Notes under the pieces: model-generated
Database searches by the model: none
Told to the model about the DNA's origin: nothing
Seen by the model: the letters and a program-made list of their open reading frames with translations, nothing else
Position numbers and translations under genes: made by a program
NCBI RefSeq assembly: GCF_000485595.1
Contig: NW_014577583.1
Location: forward strand, 1-44,218
DNA: 44,218 nt
Reading direction: 5' to 3'
Source of the DNA: Priapulus caudatus
Taxonomy: Eukaryota > Priapulida > Priapulimorpha > Priapulimorphida > Priapulidae
Part shown: positions 1-11,425 of the stretch, in pieces
Layout: each line of letters opens with the position of its first letter
Numbering within the stretch: the first letter of the stretch is position 1

Positions 1-76
1 CGTGTGGGGCGCAAGTGTTCGGCATGACTGATTTCGTAACGAATCACTGATCCTCCTGAAAATTCGTCCTCCTTTC
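1..76. repeat. Palindromic satellite, left edge block
   Basis: This block contains one TTTCGTAACGAA palindrome next to a CATGACTG module. The first ~100 bases match the reverse complement of about 2240-2345, including the shared GATCCTCCTGA stretch, so the window opens inside one arm of a large imperfect inverted repeat. No coding signal. Confidence 0.75.
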
Positions 77-1195
77 TTGCCACCAGCCTTCTCCCTTAGT
101 AGACTCTTTCCCCCTCCTCCTCCACCAGCTTCCCTTCTCGCCCCTCCTTCTCCCCTTCTCTCTTCTCCACCAGCTATCTCCCTCCTGCCTCTCTCACAGC
201 TTTCTCCCATTCCTCCTTCTCACCACCATTCTCTGCTTCTCCCCTTCCTCCTTCTCCACCAGGCTTTCGTTCCCCCTCCTCCACACCTTCTCCTTCTCCC
301 GCTCCTCCTCACGCAGCTCCTTCTCTCCTCCTTATCCCGCTTCCGCCTTCTCCCCTCCTCCTCACCAACTCCCTTCCCGCCCTCTTCTCCCCTCCCTCCT
401 TCTCCACCAGCTTCTCCCCTCCTTTCTTCTCCACCAGCTTCTCTCCTTCTCACACCACTTCTCCTTCTTCTTCAACCCCTCCTCCTTCTCCCAGCGTCTC
501 TCTTATTACCGAGTGGGATATCTTCGAGGGATCATGGACTCCATCCATAGCAAATTCATTCTGATAATGTCCACCACCTTCTGCCCTTCTCCCCTTCCTC
601 CTTCTCCACCTGCTTCTCCACCTCCTCCTTTTTCACCACCGCTTTCCCTTCTCCCCTTCTTCATTCATCCACCAGCCTTCTCCCTTCTCGCATTCCCACC
701 AGGCTTCTTCCCCTCCTCCTTCTCCACCACCTTTTTCCCTTCTCCCCTTCCTTCCTTCGTCCACCAGCTTCCCCCTCCTTCATCCACTAGCTTCTCCCCC
801 CTGCCTCCACCACCTTCTCCGCTGCCTCCATTATCCACAGCTTCTCCCCTCCTCTTTCTCCACCACACCTCTCCTTCTCCCCTTCCTCCTTCGCCACAGC
901 TCTTCTCCCTGCCCCTTCTCCACCACCTTCTCCTCTCCACCTTCCTGCCTCCTTTCACGCATTTCTCCGCCTCCCTCCTTCTCTACCAGGCTTCTCCCTT
1001 CTTCCCTTGCTCATCTCTCGCACCAGTTCTCCCCTCCTACTGTCTCCCCAGCTTCTCCCCTTCTCCTTCTCCACCACGCTTCTCCCTTTCCCTTCCTCAT
1101 TCTCCAAAGCTTCTCCCCTCCTCCTTCTCCACCAGCTTCTCTCCTCGCTCCTTCTCCACACACTCACCAGCTCCTCGCCTCCTGTACCGGCCTGA
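77..1195. repeat. Pyrimidine-rich minisatellite (CTTCTCCACCAG units)
   Basis: About 1.1 kb consists almost only of C and T on this strand. It is built of degenerate 25-40 bp units of the form CTTCTCCACCAG followed by CTTCTCCCCTCCTC. The long open frames here encode only Ser/Pro/Leu-rich low-complexity sequence and exist because stop codons are rare in such DNA. The same unit occurs on the opposite strand at 2195-2275 and 41010-42035. The strand asymmetry (polypurine/polypyrimidine, with mirror-like stretches) is of the kind that can form triplex DNA. Confidence 0.9.
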
Positions 1196-1489
1196 ATATA
1201 GACAAACCCCGTTCCGATTTCTCCTAAATTCCCGCAGTCCACATCCTTAGACCCCTGGTACAACTCGCTCCCATCTTTGATTACTCGATGCGTACTAAGC
1301 CATCGAGTAACTAAGGCGAGAGGTGGAACCGGGTAGCCAGGTCTATGCCACATCCATGTCACCGTCACGCGCCCCAATGTATGCACTATTTTTTCATTTT
1401 TCTATGCTTTAATCCATTTAACTATTTTTTCCGCGCAATATAATAAATAATAATAAACGCAAATATTTACATGATTTATTTGTAGACTT
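1196..1489. other. Spacer and inverted arm
   Basis: There is no gene here. Positions 1375-1500 match the reverse complement of about 2075-2185 (shared TTTTTTCATTTTTCTA and TTTAACTATTTTTTCCGC), which places this stretch as the second anchored part of the inverted repeat that encloses the minisatellite. The part before 1375 looks unique. Confidence 0.6.
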
Positions 1490-2945
1490 GATTTCGTAAC
1501 GGAACAATCACTTTGTAGACGTTGATTTGCGTGTACGAAAATCAGTCATGCGACACTTGGCCGGCCCTACTGCCAAGTGTAGCATGAGTTTCGCTAACGA
1601 AATCACTCGATTGTAGTAGCTGATTTTCGTAACGAAATCACTTTGTAGACTTGATTTCGTAACGAAATCACTTTTGGTAGAACTCATTTCGTAACGGAAA
1701 AATATCACTTTGCTAGGACTTGATTTCGTTGCGAAATCAATGATTATAGAGTAAGAAATAATGCGACAACTTGGACGCCCTTACGCAAGTGTAGCATAGA
1801 TTATCCGTACGGAATCACTCTATTTGATTGTTAGTAGCTGGTTTCGTTCACGAAATGCACTTTGTAAAGATTTTTTTATTTCGTAACGAAATCACTTTGC
1901 TAGAGCTTTGATTTCGTACGAAATTATCTACTTTGTATGACTTGAATTTCGTTACGAAATCAAATGATTTAGTAACGAAATCATAGCTACACTTGGCGTA
2001 AGGCGCCAAGGTGTCGCATGACTGATTTCGTAAGCGAAATCAAGTCTAAAAGTGATTTCGTTAACGAAATTCAAGTCTACAAATAAATCAATGAACATAT
2101 TTGGCGTATATTATATGTATTATATGTGCGGAAAAAATAGTTAAATAGATAAGATTAGAAAAATGAAAAAATATGCATACATGGGGGCGTGCGCTGCGCA
2201 AGGGGAGAAGGAGGGGGAGAAGGCGAGCTGGTGGAGGAGGAGGGGAGAGGGAAGCTGGTGGACGAAGGAGGACGATTTGTCAGGAGGATCAGTGATTTCG
2301 GTAACGAATCAGTCATGCGAACTTTGGCGCCCCACACAGCCAAGGTTAAGCATGATTTTCGTTACGAGAAATCACTCGCAGTAGCCTTGATTTCGTAAAC
2401 GAAATCAGAGTCATGCCTACACCTTGGCGCCGCGCTCGACCGAGCTTTGTCGCATTTATTTCGTAACGAAAATAACGCTGCAGTAGTTGATTCGTCAACG
2501 AAATCACATTTGTAGACGTTGATTTCGCTTACGAAATCAAGGTCATGCTACACTTGGCGCGCCACGCGCGCAAGTAGACTCGATGCTTTTTGTCACGAAA
2601 TCACTCGCAGTAGCTGATTCGTAAACGAAATCACTCGCAGTAGTTATTTCGGTAACGAAATCAACTCGGCAGTAGTTCGATTTCGTAACGAAATCATCTT
2701 TGGACTGTTGATTTATTGTAACGAAATAAAGTTCATGCGAGCACTTGGCCGTGCGGGGGCGCCAAGTGTAGCATGAAATTTCGATACGCAAATCACTTTG
2801 CGTAGCTGATTTCGTTACGAAATCACTCGCAGTAGCTGATTTTCGTAACGAAATTCACTCCAGTAGTTGATTCGTAACGAAATACTTTGTAGACTTGATT
2901 TCGTTACAAATATGATTTTCGTACGAAATCAGTCATGGCGACATG
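1490..2945. repeat. Palindromic satellite (TTTCGTAACGAAA / ACTTGGCGC modules)
   Basis: Two palindromic modules alternate with short linkers such as CACTCGCAGTAG and CACTTTGTAGACT. One is GATTTCGTAACGAAATC. The other is a CATGCxACACTTGGC arm with its complement GCCAAGTGTAGCATG, for example at 1548-1588. More than twenty copies of the first module occur, many with single-base insertions or deletions. A short reversed piece of the pyrimidine minisatellite (2195-2275) lies inside. No gene is seen. Confidence 0.9.
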
Positions 2946-3098
2946 TTGGCGCCCCATGAGTTCCACCTGTGTGCGGATGCAAAAATCCCTCGCTCGGATC
3001 GGCGAGCACGCACCACGACGTAACGCGGACGCGCGCGCGCGCGCTACATACACACACAGCGGCGCACCACGCACGCACGCAACTGCACGCGACACACA

Positions 3099-3101
<3 letters not shown>

Positions 3102-3131
<30 letters not shown>
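3102..3131. repeat. (CA)n microsatellite
   Basis: An uninterrupted CA run follows a CG/CA-rich stretch (3025-3100). Frames through it are low-complexity Thr/His or Cys/Val and are not genes. Confidence 0.95.
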
Positions 3132-3133
<2 letters not shown>

Positions 3134-3149
3134 ACCACACATAATATAT

Positions 3150-3203
3150 CAGGAGTTAATAAAGACAGATTAACTCCTGATTATAACTCCTTTATTAACT
3201 CCT
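3150..3203. mobile_element. CARGAG hairpin insertion (copy 1, rearranged)
   Basis: The left arm CAGGAGTTAATAAAG pairs with a right arm TTTATTAACTCCT. An extra right arm (TTAACTCCTG, ending 3179) lies between them. The flanks AATATAT (3143-3149) and AATACAT (3204-3210) match at 6 of 7 positions if the terminal G has been lost. It belongs to the GTTAATAA subgroup with the copies at 19119 and 29073. Confidence 0.6.
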
Positions 3204-3469
3204 AATACATATATATATATACATATATATATATATCCCTATTAATATATAAATATAAATAGATAAATAGATAAATAGAAATGAGGTGTTCCTCTGACGC
3301 CTGGTGCTACAGTACGTAATTATGTCTGCTGAGGTTTACAGCGCATACGTTACGGTATCCATAGTAATGCCTCAACTTATATTAGTCGCGACGAATAGTC
3401 GACTATAATTGTGGATAATAAAAGGCGAAGATGAATAAAAGGTGAATATATATAATTTGTGAGATAGAT

Positions 3470-3903
3470 AGATAGATAGATAGACAAACAGACAGCCAGA
3501 CAGACTGGCATAGGTACCAGGTCTGTCATCCGAATGGCTTTGAGCTAAATCATATATCACTACTAATATTGCTAATATATTACGCCCGACTGTCAGTGCA
3601 CTGTAGTAAGGCAATATAAGGGGAACGAAATTCGTAAAAAAAACTTCCGCTGCTTCACTATAATGAATGCACCTCATAAGCGCCACATCTTGCGGATAAT
3701 TACTGTCGTGACCGTGTACGTAGGGCACGTTCTGTCAAGTACTGTGCGATAGTTTTTTACTACTGTGCACTGACAGTCGGGCGTAATATATTAGTAGTGA
3801 TATATGATTTAGCTCAAAGCCACTCGGGTCACCGACCTGGTACCTATGCCAGTCTGTCTGGCTGTCTGTTTGTGTATCTATCTATCTATCTAGTCTATTT
3901 CTG

Positions 3904-3905
<2 letters not shown>
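3470..3905. mobile_element. Foldback (inverted-repeat) element
   Basis: Two arms of about 140-150 bp (roughly 3470-3606 and 3752-3905) are inverted copies. They share CACTGACAGTCGGGCGTAAT, ATATATGATTTAGCTCAAAG and CTATGCCAGTCTGTCTGG in reverse complement. The outer end of each arm runs into GATA/TATC tetranucleotides. The left arm carries a small insertion (AATATTGCT). There is no coding capacity, and the frame crossing it is incidental. Confidence 0.85.
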
Positions 3906-3936
<31 letters not shown>

Positions 3937-3961
3937 GTTTATCATATCGTATTTAATCTAA

Positions 3962-3995
<34 letters not shown>

Positions 3996-4095
3996 CTATC
4001 TATCTATATCTATCTATCTATCTATATCTATCTATATCTATCTATATCTATCTATCTATATCTATCTATATCTATATCAATCTATCTATTATACC
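3876..4095. repeat. (TCTA)n microsatellite
   Basis: About 200 bp of TCTA/TATC repeats with TATATC interruptions continue the outer end of the right foldback arm. The left arm holds only a short (GATA)n (3466-3483). The expansion is therefore on one side only. Confidence 0.95.
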
Positions 4096-4106
4096 TATAT
4101 CAATCA

Positions 4107-4125
4107 TCTCTATTATGTGCTCTTG
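4107..4125. mobile_element. Solo arm of a CARGAG hairpin (TACATAATAGAGA subgroup)
   Basis: This is the reverse complement of CAAGAGCACATAATAGAGA, one base different from the arm ends at 12461 and 28361. No partner arm is found upstream, where the TCTA array now lies. Confidence 0.55.
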
Positions 4126-4140
4126 ATATATATGTAAAAC

Positions 4141-4180
4141 CTTGGAGTAATCATTCTGAAACTCCAATGATTACTCCAAG
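4141..4180. mobile_element. Hairpin insertion with 7 bp duplication (divergent ends)
   Basis: The arms CTTGGAGTAATCATT and AATGATTACTCCAAG flank a 10 bp loop. The element is flanked exactly by GTAAAAC at 4134-4140 and 4181-4187. The ends read CTTGGAG rather than CARGAG, so it may be a related family with the same duplication length. Confidence 0.75.
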
Positions 4181-4922
4181 GTAAAACATAGATCCATACT
4201 GCTACCCACTAGACGATAATATCAGGATTCATGTCGAAATTTAACCATTAATACGTACCCCCTCAGAAGGGATCGAGCATACATGCCGTGCTGTCTTCGA
4301 GTAATAGTCAGAGTAACAGTGCTGACTTTAGGTAGCTGGCCTGGACTGTGCGGCCATGCAGGTTAATAAGCTCATCACGTGCCTACTGAATCACACGTGC
4401 CTACTGAATCACACGTGCCAGCTACGATAGGCTAGCACCGATGTGTACACAGACATATGTACCAGGGTCCCGCACAGGACATGTTACACCGGTTTGCACG
4501 GGTAATTAAGCGCGCGATGCGTAAACATGATTCTGATTCAGCATTACATGGCCACGTGCATACTAGTATCAGGAGCATATCAGTGGTGAATGAAAACTAA
4601 TTTTGTTTTTATTCACATGTATTAATTAGTTTTAAAAATTATTAATTAAAATACATGTCGCAGGTAACTCACACAGAAATAGCGTTAGGACAATATAGTG
4701 TGGAGATATCGGTAATGTGCAGATTTTGACGTCTCACATCTTACTGGGTGTACAATCGTTTTTCTGCCTTTCTCCAAAATAAAAGTTTACTTTCTCTGCG
4801 GTCTACACGCTATAATCATTGTTCATATATGTTCTTCCTGAAGCGTTTTACAAAAGAGCAATGAACTGCGATAAATTTATGAGCAACTGCATAAATATAA
4901 TCTCGGATAACATGCATTATAA

Positions 4923-4962
4923 CAGAAGTAGATAATAGGGATAACCCTATTATCTACTCCTG
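4923..4962. mobile_element. CARGAG hairpin insertion (copy 3)
   Basis: The arms CAGAAGTAGATAATAGGG and CCCTATTATCTACTCCTG pair with one mismatch. The flanks ATTATAA and ATTAATG share only their first four bases, so the target duplication is decayed or absent. Confidence 0.65.
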
Positions 4963-5051
4963 ATTAATGATCCAGAAACAGACAAATTGCACTTCCGTGC
5001 ATAAATATACAGTCGTTGCCACCCATCGGGTAAGTACAGAATAAAAATAAT

Positions 5052-5086
5052 CAAGAGTAATATAATACATATATTATTAGCTCTTG
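5052..5086. mobile_element. CARGAG hairpin insertion with exact 7 bp duplication
   Basis: It starts CAAGAGT and ends AGCTCTTG, with complementary AT-rich arms carrying a few mismatches. It is flanked exactly by AAATAAT at 5045-5051 and 5087-5093. The right arm belongs to the GCTAATAAT subgroup. Confidence 0.75.
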
Positions 5087-7310
5087 AAATAATCAAATAA
5101 TTATTCACACACGCTGATTCTGCACCCTTCGCCTTGGTATAAAAGGCAGGGGTGGAACGTAGAGGTGAAAATGTATATGAGAGGAACGTAATTAAGGTAG
5201 AGAAAGGGAAGAGCGTAGAGGAGGTGCGGAAATAGGGGAAGGTCGCTGGTTAAAAAAAGGTAGGGATGACCGAGAGCGCAACAGCTGTTTACAAGATCGT
5301 TATTTATCGGTGACGATTTGCACCATCGTAAAACCCGTTCAGGGATTGCGGTAGAAGAAAGCAGGGGGACTACCCCGGGGGACTACAGCGCCCTGTCTGG
5401 GAGAGAGGCTTAGCACAGCACGTTGGGGGGGGATGGTGAATCGCCTGCGAACGATCTTCGAAAAATGTACCTTCGTTCTTCATCTGTAGCGCTGCGCTAG
5501 TCACAGTAAGTTATAAGAACAATCATGCAGTAGGATGAAGGGGCACATAGGATATAATAATACAATATAGCAATAACCATATAGATAAAGGTAATTATTT
5601 CCTGCTGAAGACACTATAAAGATGTAATTTTTCATTTGCTTTAAAATTTCGAAAGAAAACTGGATTCCCCTAGTTAGCATTTGGTCCCTTCTCCCAATAT
5701 GAGCTTGGCACCAACCTGATCCCACATGTCCGCAACCCTAACTCTCCCTCCAGGAGTAATAATTTACAATAATCTTTGGTGCCACCCCTGAATCCCCTCA
5801 GACGAATATCAAATCTGAACGTGTTTCTTACGCTCGGGCTAATACAAATGCCCTACCAGTGTAATATTTGAACACTAAGATCGAGCTAACCGACATTCGC
5901 CCGCGTAGGTGTTGCGCGGGTGCATTGCGAGCCGTATGTATGCAATTATGATAATGACATGGAATTATAAAATTTAAAGGTTTGCTTCACTTCACTCACA
6001 CACAAGCATTTCCCTTACTATATGCAGTTATAAATCAAACTTTTTTATTTGTGACAGATTTCTCGTGTGAAATATATGCCAGATAATATGGTGTAAACAC
6101 TAGATTAATTGTGTACAATGTATTAGATTTGTATACATGTGTCTCCGGATATAAGGTTGGCTGATCGAGTGCGTATAGAGATGGAGGTGGCCACGCTGAT
6201 GGGGTTCTAGCAAGTAGTTACGTTATCGACAGTCATTCACTGACCTCTTTGACATAGATTATTATATAGACGGTTTGGCATCTATTCCCGGTGATGGACA
6301 GCCATGGTTGAAGCGGAAAAGCCGAATAATTGTTTTAGGCCCAACGTTTCTGAGATTCATAATAATTATAATGTTAGTTTTGGTTGTTTAGTGTGATGTA
6401 CGAGGTATTTGTTATAGCTGTCCGTGCGGAAATACCGCTTTCCTGTAGAACGTAAATAGTTAAAAAGTATGAAGATTGTGATTTCAATGCAAATATATTG
6501 CGGTTTAAGTGTGAAGATGTTTATAAAATGATCGTGTGTAAATGTTTCAACGAAATTTTATCTCGTGGTTTAGTTTAATCAAATTTCTTTCGATTTTTTT
6601 TGTACAAACGTTTTTGTAATTTTATAAGAGAAAGTGATCAATTAACTTTACACGTGTTATTATGAATATTCAATTCGAATGTAACGGTGATATAAAAGAA
6701 ATACTGTTGGCCGAAAATCTTAATTTGTACTCAATATAATAATTTGGTCCCAGCATTCATTAGAGGTAGTTTACAAAGCGGTAGCATATCCGCAAAAAAA
6801 TAGGTAGCACAAAATCGGTAGCACATAAATCGGTAGCACAATCCGCAAATTTCGAAATTATTAGGTTGAGTGGCACAACTGCAACCAATTTTCCTGTTAC
6901 TGTTTGTACAAAACTGGTGGCACCTTGAATGACCACACTGGGAAGTCGTATTTCAGCTTGACAGTGGTAATCTGGAGTTCTATTCTGCAGTTATGAGTGC
7001 TAGCGCAACTATTAGTAGGCTTCACTATACGGTATCTCAGTATATACAGAGTTTGCTTAAATTTCTAATGGTTAGTAATACGTACCTCAACAGATGTGAT
7101 ATTTACATAAAATAAACTTTAAATACGCAGAATAATCATACACGTACACACGGTAAAATTCAACATGCTGGTAAATAAAATATGTTCAAAATGTCTTCGC
7201 TTACTTATGTCCCTGATTTTTTTTATATAAAAAAATATTAAAAATATTAAAAATTAGCCCTTCGGGGCAATTTTGTACATCACTGTTCCGGCCAGTGAAC
7301 AAGCGACCAA

Positions 7311-7348
7311 GACCACATAAACCCTCATAACACAGGGTTTATGTGGTC
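7311..7348. repeat. Perfect hairpin, GACCACATAAACCCT arms
   Basis: Two perfect 15 bp arms surround an 8 base loop. The left side is preceded by CAA, giving CAAGACCACATAA, which resembles the CARGAG ends, but the right end lacks the matching TTG and no target duplication is present. It may be a damaged member of the hairpin family or an unrelated palindrome. Confidence 0.5.
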
Positions 7349-7396
7349 ATAAAGCAATGTCTAGATACGGTTGACATGTAGCGAAATAAATATTGG

Positions 7397-7398
<2 letters not shown>

Positions 7399-7433
<35 letters not shown>
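7399..7433. repeat. (TA)n microsatellite
   Basis: A simple TA run with no associated element. Confidence 0.9.
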
Positions 7434-7438
<5 letters not shown>

Positions 7439-7740
7439 CATTGAGTAACCAGATGATTATCATCCATTTTAAGAAATTTAAAATAATTCACGATAAGGGT
7501 CAGGCAATAGCTGTAAAATATTAACAAGAAACGTAGCCTACACTGACCCACTTCTTCGTTGCATTCCAGTACACATTCCATTTCATTCCACAGAGAAATT
7601 ATGCAATGATCTAACTTCGATGCATGTATATTACACCGCTATCATTATTTCATTCACTACTTCATTAGGTTCTTCTCTGTCCATCCAACCATTACACTGG
7701 ACATTTTTCTTCGCATTACTGAGCGGCCTCCAGATCTACA

Positions 7741-8712
7741 TCACTGTCTTGTATACCGTGGTTTGTAGCCGGCCATTAACATGAACTCGTAGCAATGTTC
7801 CTCTATAATTTTGATGACACGCGGTGGAAGTGCGTCCATCCACGCTGTTGCTGTCGCGTTGGAATCATTGCGGAACGTTCCTAAGCGATACACCTTGGGT
7901 GTCTGCGTGCCACTGACCTTTCCATGAGTGTTCACGTCCAACCATTCGTAAACGTTGGACGGGAGTTCCGGCAAGCCAACAAAGTCATAAAGTTGTTTGG
8001 CACTCTCTACGGGCGCTGCAGCCAAATCCTCGTACCTAACACGACGATAGCTCGAAGGTGCGCGCAGTCGCAGGCTGTTGCCTTGCACGAGATTTTTCAG
8101 TTGATCTGCGCAGTGGATCTTCACATTTGCACGTAATCTCTCGACTGATGCGGAGACGTTCTTGGAGAGGTTCGGCCACCAAGACCGGAACATGCCTCTC
8201 GGATCACGGATGAGATGAATTATTTTCACGTCGAGGATAGGATGTTCAAGCAATGGTTCAAGGTCGCTGATGTTTGCACGGATCACCTTAATCGCAGAAT
8301 GCCTGTACGTGTTGCAGACCGCTGGCACCACCTTAAATCGTTCACTCACCTTTTCCGTCAAGATTTTCCTACATTTCGGTTCCATCTTCATTGCCAGTTG
8401 TGTTACCAAAGTCAAGTAGTTTAGTCAAGGAAAAGAAATTCCATATTGGTTGGTAGTCCTTATTCGGTTTGCACAAAAACAAGCTCGTGAGAAGAGATCG
8501 CTGCCTTGCGGCCTTTTGTTCGAACGACAAGTTAGCGTAGTCAGTCACTCTACTTTCAAGTGCGTGAAGCGGTTCAAAGACATAATACACATCCGCGTTT
8601 TGATTGAATATTTCGCCCGTGAACGTAGATCCTGATCGGTAGCGCGTACTGATGAGGATGGCCTTCTTTCGTTGTTGTAGTGGTTGGGGTCTTTCAAATT
8701 TCCATTGATTTC
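7741..8712 (-). CDS. Carbohydrate (CHST-type) sulfotransferase, last exon, one frame break
   Basis: The product should be a Golgi type II membrane enzyme that transfers sulfate from PAPS to a sugar of a glycan or proteoglycan. The exon follows an acceptor TGCTTCAG (AG at 8713-8714). It encodes the 5'-phosphosulfate loop ILISTRYRSGSTF early on, then YYVFEPLHALE, and later the 3'-phosphate motif IIHLIRDPRGMFRSWW, ending in GYKPRYTRQ and a stop at 7741-7743. About 320 residues are present. The N-terminal membrane anchor must be in an upstream exon at higher coordinates, which I could not identify. The frame through 8712-8369 stops at GNEDGTEM, while the C-terminal two thirds reads from about 8415 in another frame. 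One extra base (or two missing) within 8369-8415 separates them, and no intron fits. The gene is therefore either a young pseudogene or intact with a sequence error. The sulfated substrate cannot be predicted. Confidence 0.85.
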
Positions 8713-8996
8713 CTGAAGCACAAAGCAACATTCACACAATACTCAAGTTATACTAAAACATGGAGTTGTTATTTATGCTATACCTACGTTACCTGCGTTT
8801 ACCTACGTAAAATGCTAATAAGTAACTATAGGCATACATTTCGTTGGCATTCAGGGTCGGCGTTACTGTGATAACCTAAAAGTGATTGTCAAGTGATGCC
8901 CGTATTGATGCGGCATTAATGCATGTCGATCCCGATATTGCAGTTCATTACTTGTAGTATTTCGAAGACAAGAGGATTTATTTTGTTAATAATTGA

Positions 8997-9078
8997 CACA
9001 CCCACACGCACGCACGCACGCACGCACGCCACACACACACACACAGCGGCACACGCACACACACACACACACACACCA

Positions 9079-9160
<82 letters not shown>

Positions 9161-9324
9161 CAGAGAGTAAAAAACACATGGCACAGCCACGTAGATAGAA
9201 ATTTATACTATAGAAAAATATGATTTAAGTGTCAATTTTTTATATACAATAAATGGCGTATAAAATAACTGACACAATATTCTATTTTTCTATGCTATAA
9301 TATATTTTCATATTATTATTATTT

Positions 9325-9359
<35 letters not shown>

Positions 9360-9368
9360 ATATATATT
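8997..9368. repeat. Compound (CA)n-(TA)n-(GA)n and mirrored (CT)n-(AT)n
   Basis: Positions 9000-9115 are CA/CACACC repeats, 9116-9139 are TA and 9140-9161 are GA. About 165 bp later the order is reversed and complemented: CT (9326-9359), then AT (9360-9368). The (TA)(GA) and (CT)(AT) blocks form an inverted repeat around a unique AT-rich core. A CARGAG hairpin abuts the right side. Confidence 0.85.
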
Positions 9369-9370
9369 AT

Positions 9371-9408
9371 CAACAGCGTATAAAGAAGGCCTTCTTTATA
9401 CGCTCTTG
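9371..9408. mobile_element. CARGAG hairpin insertion with exact 7 bp duplication
   Basis: Two 19 bp arms meet with no loop (AAAGAAGG joined to CCTTCTTT). They start CAACAGCGTATA and end TATACGCTCTTG, with one mismatch. The flanks are exactly ATATTAT at 9364-9370 and 9409-9415. Confidence 0.85.
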
Positions 9409-9840
9409 ATATTATATATATATATAAATTGTTAACACAGTCTATACATATACGGCGTTTCTGTGTGACACTAAATATTTTTTACATAGCTTTATCAGAA
9501 TATGGTTTTTTAGCAAACATACCTTTGCTTTCCATGTACATATTACTATTGAGAAATAGTAGCTTGACCAGCCATATCAAAACGAATGCTGCTATTGTGC
9601 TAACCAGTCCCTTTTGTAGAAGAATCGACTGATTCGCCCTGCAACTTGAGGGTCGGCCACACCATGTTCAACTTATATGTGTCGTCACATCTGCTCTAAG
9701 TTTTCACCTGTGAAATGAAATTAACACCGATAGGAATACGCAACTCTGATTGACTTGGTAGGTACTGTGCCTACCCATTTTATACCAGGGGATGATTTTC
9801 TGTGCCTAACGGAAAAGTCTACAACTTTAATTTCTTAATT

Positions 9841-9904
9841 CTCTTCTTCTTCTTCTTCTTCTTCTTCTTCTTCTTCTTCTTCTTCTTCTTCTTCTTCTTC
9901 TTCT
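9841..9904. repeat. (TTC)n microsatellite
   Basis: About twenty TTC units without interruption; polypurine/polypyrimidine. Confidence 0.95.
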
Positions 9905-11118
9905 ATATACTGAGCTGGGCTCTTAAAAAAGCGTAAGTAGCTCAACGATACTAGGCGTGGTGGTGGCGCACAATGTCTCAATGTTAAATCATACATTAAT
10001 TAATTTAATTAATTTTAACATTGCGCATATAACATTATTGCGCATTATGCATGTATTTAAGCAATTGAAATTAGAAATCTTTTGCACGTTCTACCAGCTT
10101 GCAGCTGGCGCACTTGGTGTATTAGTAAGTAGATGACTTCTCTAAGTGTTGTGTTTTCGGAAACTACGTTGACGCGAGTTAAGAATATATTTTGACACAT
10201 TTAGGCCATTGTTTTATTCGTTACTTTTTTCGGTCAACGTAACTGATGTGTGGCCTTGTAACTATCAGCATGTGATCTCATTAACGCTATCGATGTATAA
10301 CATGCTGCCACGGCGATATATGCCCTACCACATCCCTCATTCTTCTATCACCCGTGTCTTCTAGCGCCTTCCAGACTCTCGCCCCTTTCCCTATGCTATA
10401 TGACATATGTTATATCCGTTCCTTTCCTCAGCCTCCCCTCACTCGATCTCTCTTCCTCTCTCTTTTCATGCCCTATTATTTCTTCTGTTTATTATTGATA
10501 TAAAACCAATTTCCTCTTTCTGACCAATTTTCCAGTTCTATTCATGATAGTGCTCATACAAAAACACCACCACGTTGCCTACAAGTAAAAACAGACCTAG
10601 ACTATTAACAAATCTTGAGCTTTTATGTTACGATTACCTATAATGTAGGTTACATTGTGATATTTTGATGACAATTGATCAAGCCTTGGATCGAACTACC
10701 CAAGCTCTATATTCTATGAAGAGCCCACAGTACAGGGAAGAAGGTACAGATTTCGTTGAACGTATTGAAGGTTTCTAGCTACCACCAGAGGCTTTTTATC
10801 CCTCTGTAGCTTATGTGTCCTATAGAGATACACACAAGGATTGGTATTATATACCATATATGTCACTTCATAAATTAATACTTTGTTACTCACTAACTGA
10901 AAATGGGCATGCATGCATATATGAATTTAGACATTTTAGATGTCTCTCATGATGAAATCGACGTCAAACAATATCCTAGCAATGAGCGGCAGTACGACTG
11001 GAAAAGCTTGGGACACGCTTTTAATTGTGTTACAAACGTTGGTAAAGCGATATTGTAAGTGTCTTTAGGTAAACGTGATGTGCCATCTATATGCCTCTTC
11101 TGTAGTGTATTTTATACA

Positions 11119-11269
11119 CCGTACAGACTGCAAATTTGATCCTACATCAAACTAGTCCGGCGAGGCGCGCGCTAAATTTTTGCTAAATGTACGCTGCGGT
11201 TTAGCGCGCGCTGGCGCGGGCCTGGCCCGGACTAGTTTGATGCAAAATCGAATTTTGCAGTCTGTACGG
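11119..11269. mobile_element. Small foldback element (CCGTACAGACTGCAAA ends)
   Basis: The ends CCGTACAGACTGCAAA and its reverse complement TTTTGCAGTCTGTACGG flank further paired blocks (ATCAAACTAGTCCGG in both arms, then TAGCGCGCGC-type blocks) around a short centre. No clear target duplication and no coding capacity. Confidence 0.75.
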
Positions 11270-11425
11270 GGTATTAAAGACTGAACGTCGCCTGCCGCGG
11301 ACAGCTCTGATGCCTCCGGGGTGATCAGACCTGTACATTCCACCCTAAACCTAATGCGTTTATTGACCTTAACGTGAACCATCGTTAATGTTGTTGACGG
11401 TGTTTATGTCGTCATAAACACATGA

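Larger units (their letters stand above)
4188..7740. other. Intergenic, no gene seen
   Basis: This is AT-rich DNA without a supportable gene. It holds 2.4 copies of an 18 bp direct repeat CACGTGCCTACTGAATCA (4376-4419), four short CGGTAGCACA-like repeats (6778-6850), hairpins at 4923, 5052 and 7311, and a (TA)n run at 7399-7433. The remainder shows nothing recognisable. Confidence 0.6.

Noticed and set aside
77-1250. Ser/Pro/Leu-rich open frames of 157 and 245 residues
   Set aside because: Same minisatellite artefact; no start context, domain or splice support.
1490-2945. CRISPR-like regular repeats
   Set aside because: Units are contiguous palindromes without unique spacers of constant length, and the genome is an animal's.
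3145-3184. 3 bp target duplication (TAT) for the first hairpin, and a general 3-4 bp duplication for the family
   Set aside because: Moving the element boundary to CARGAG/CTCYTG explains odd terminal bases (for example GAA at 5086-5088 and AAC at 42419-42421) and gives exact 7 bp repeats, so the shorter duplication is an artefact of boundary choice.
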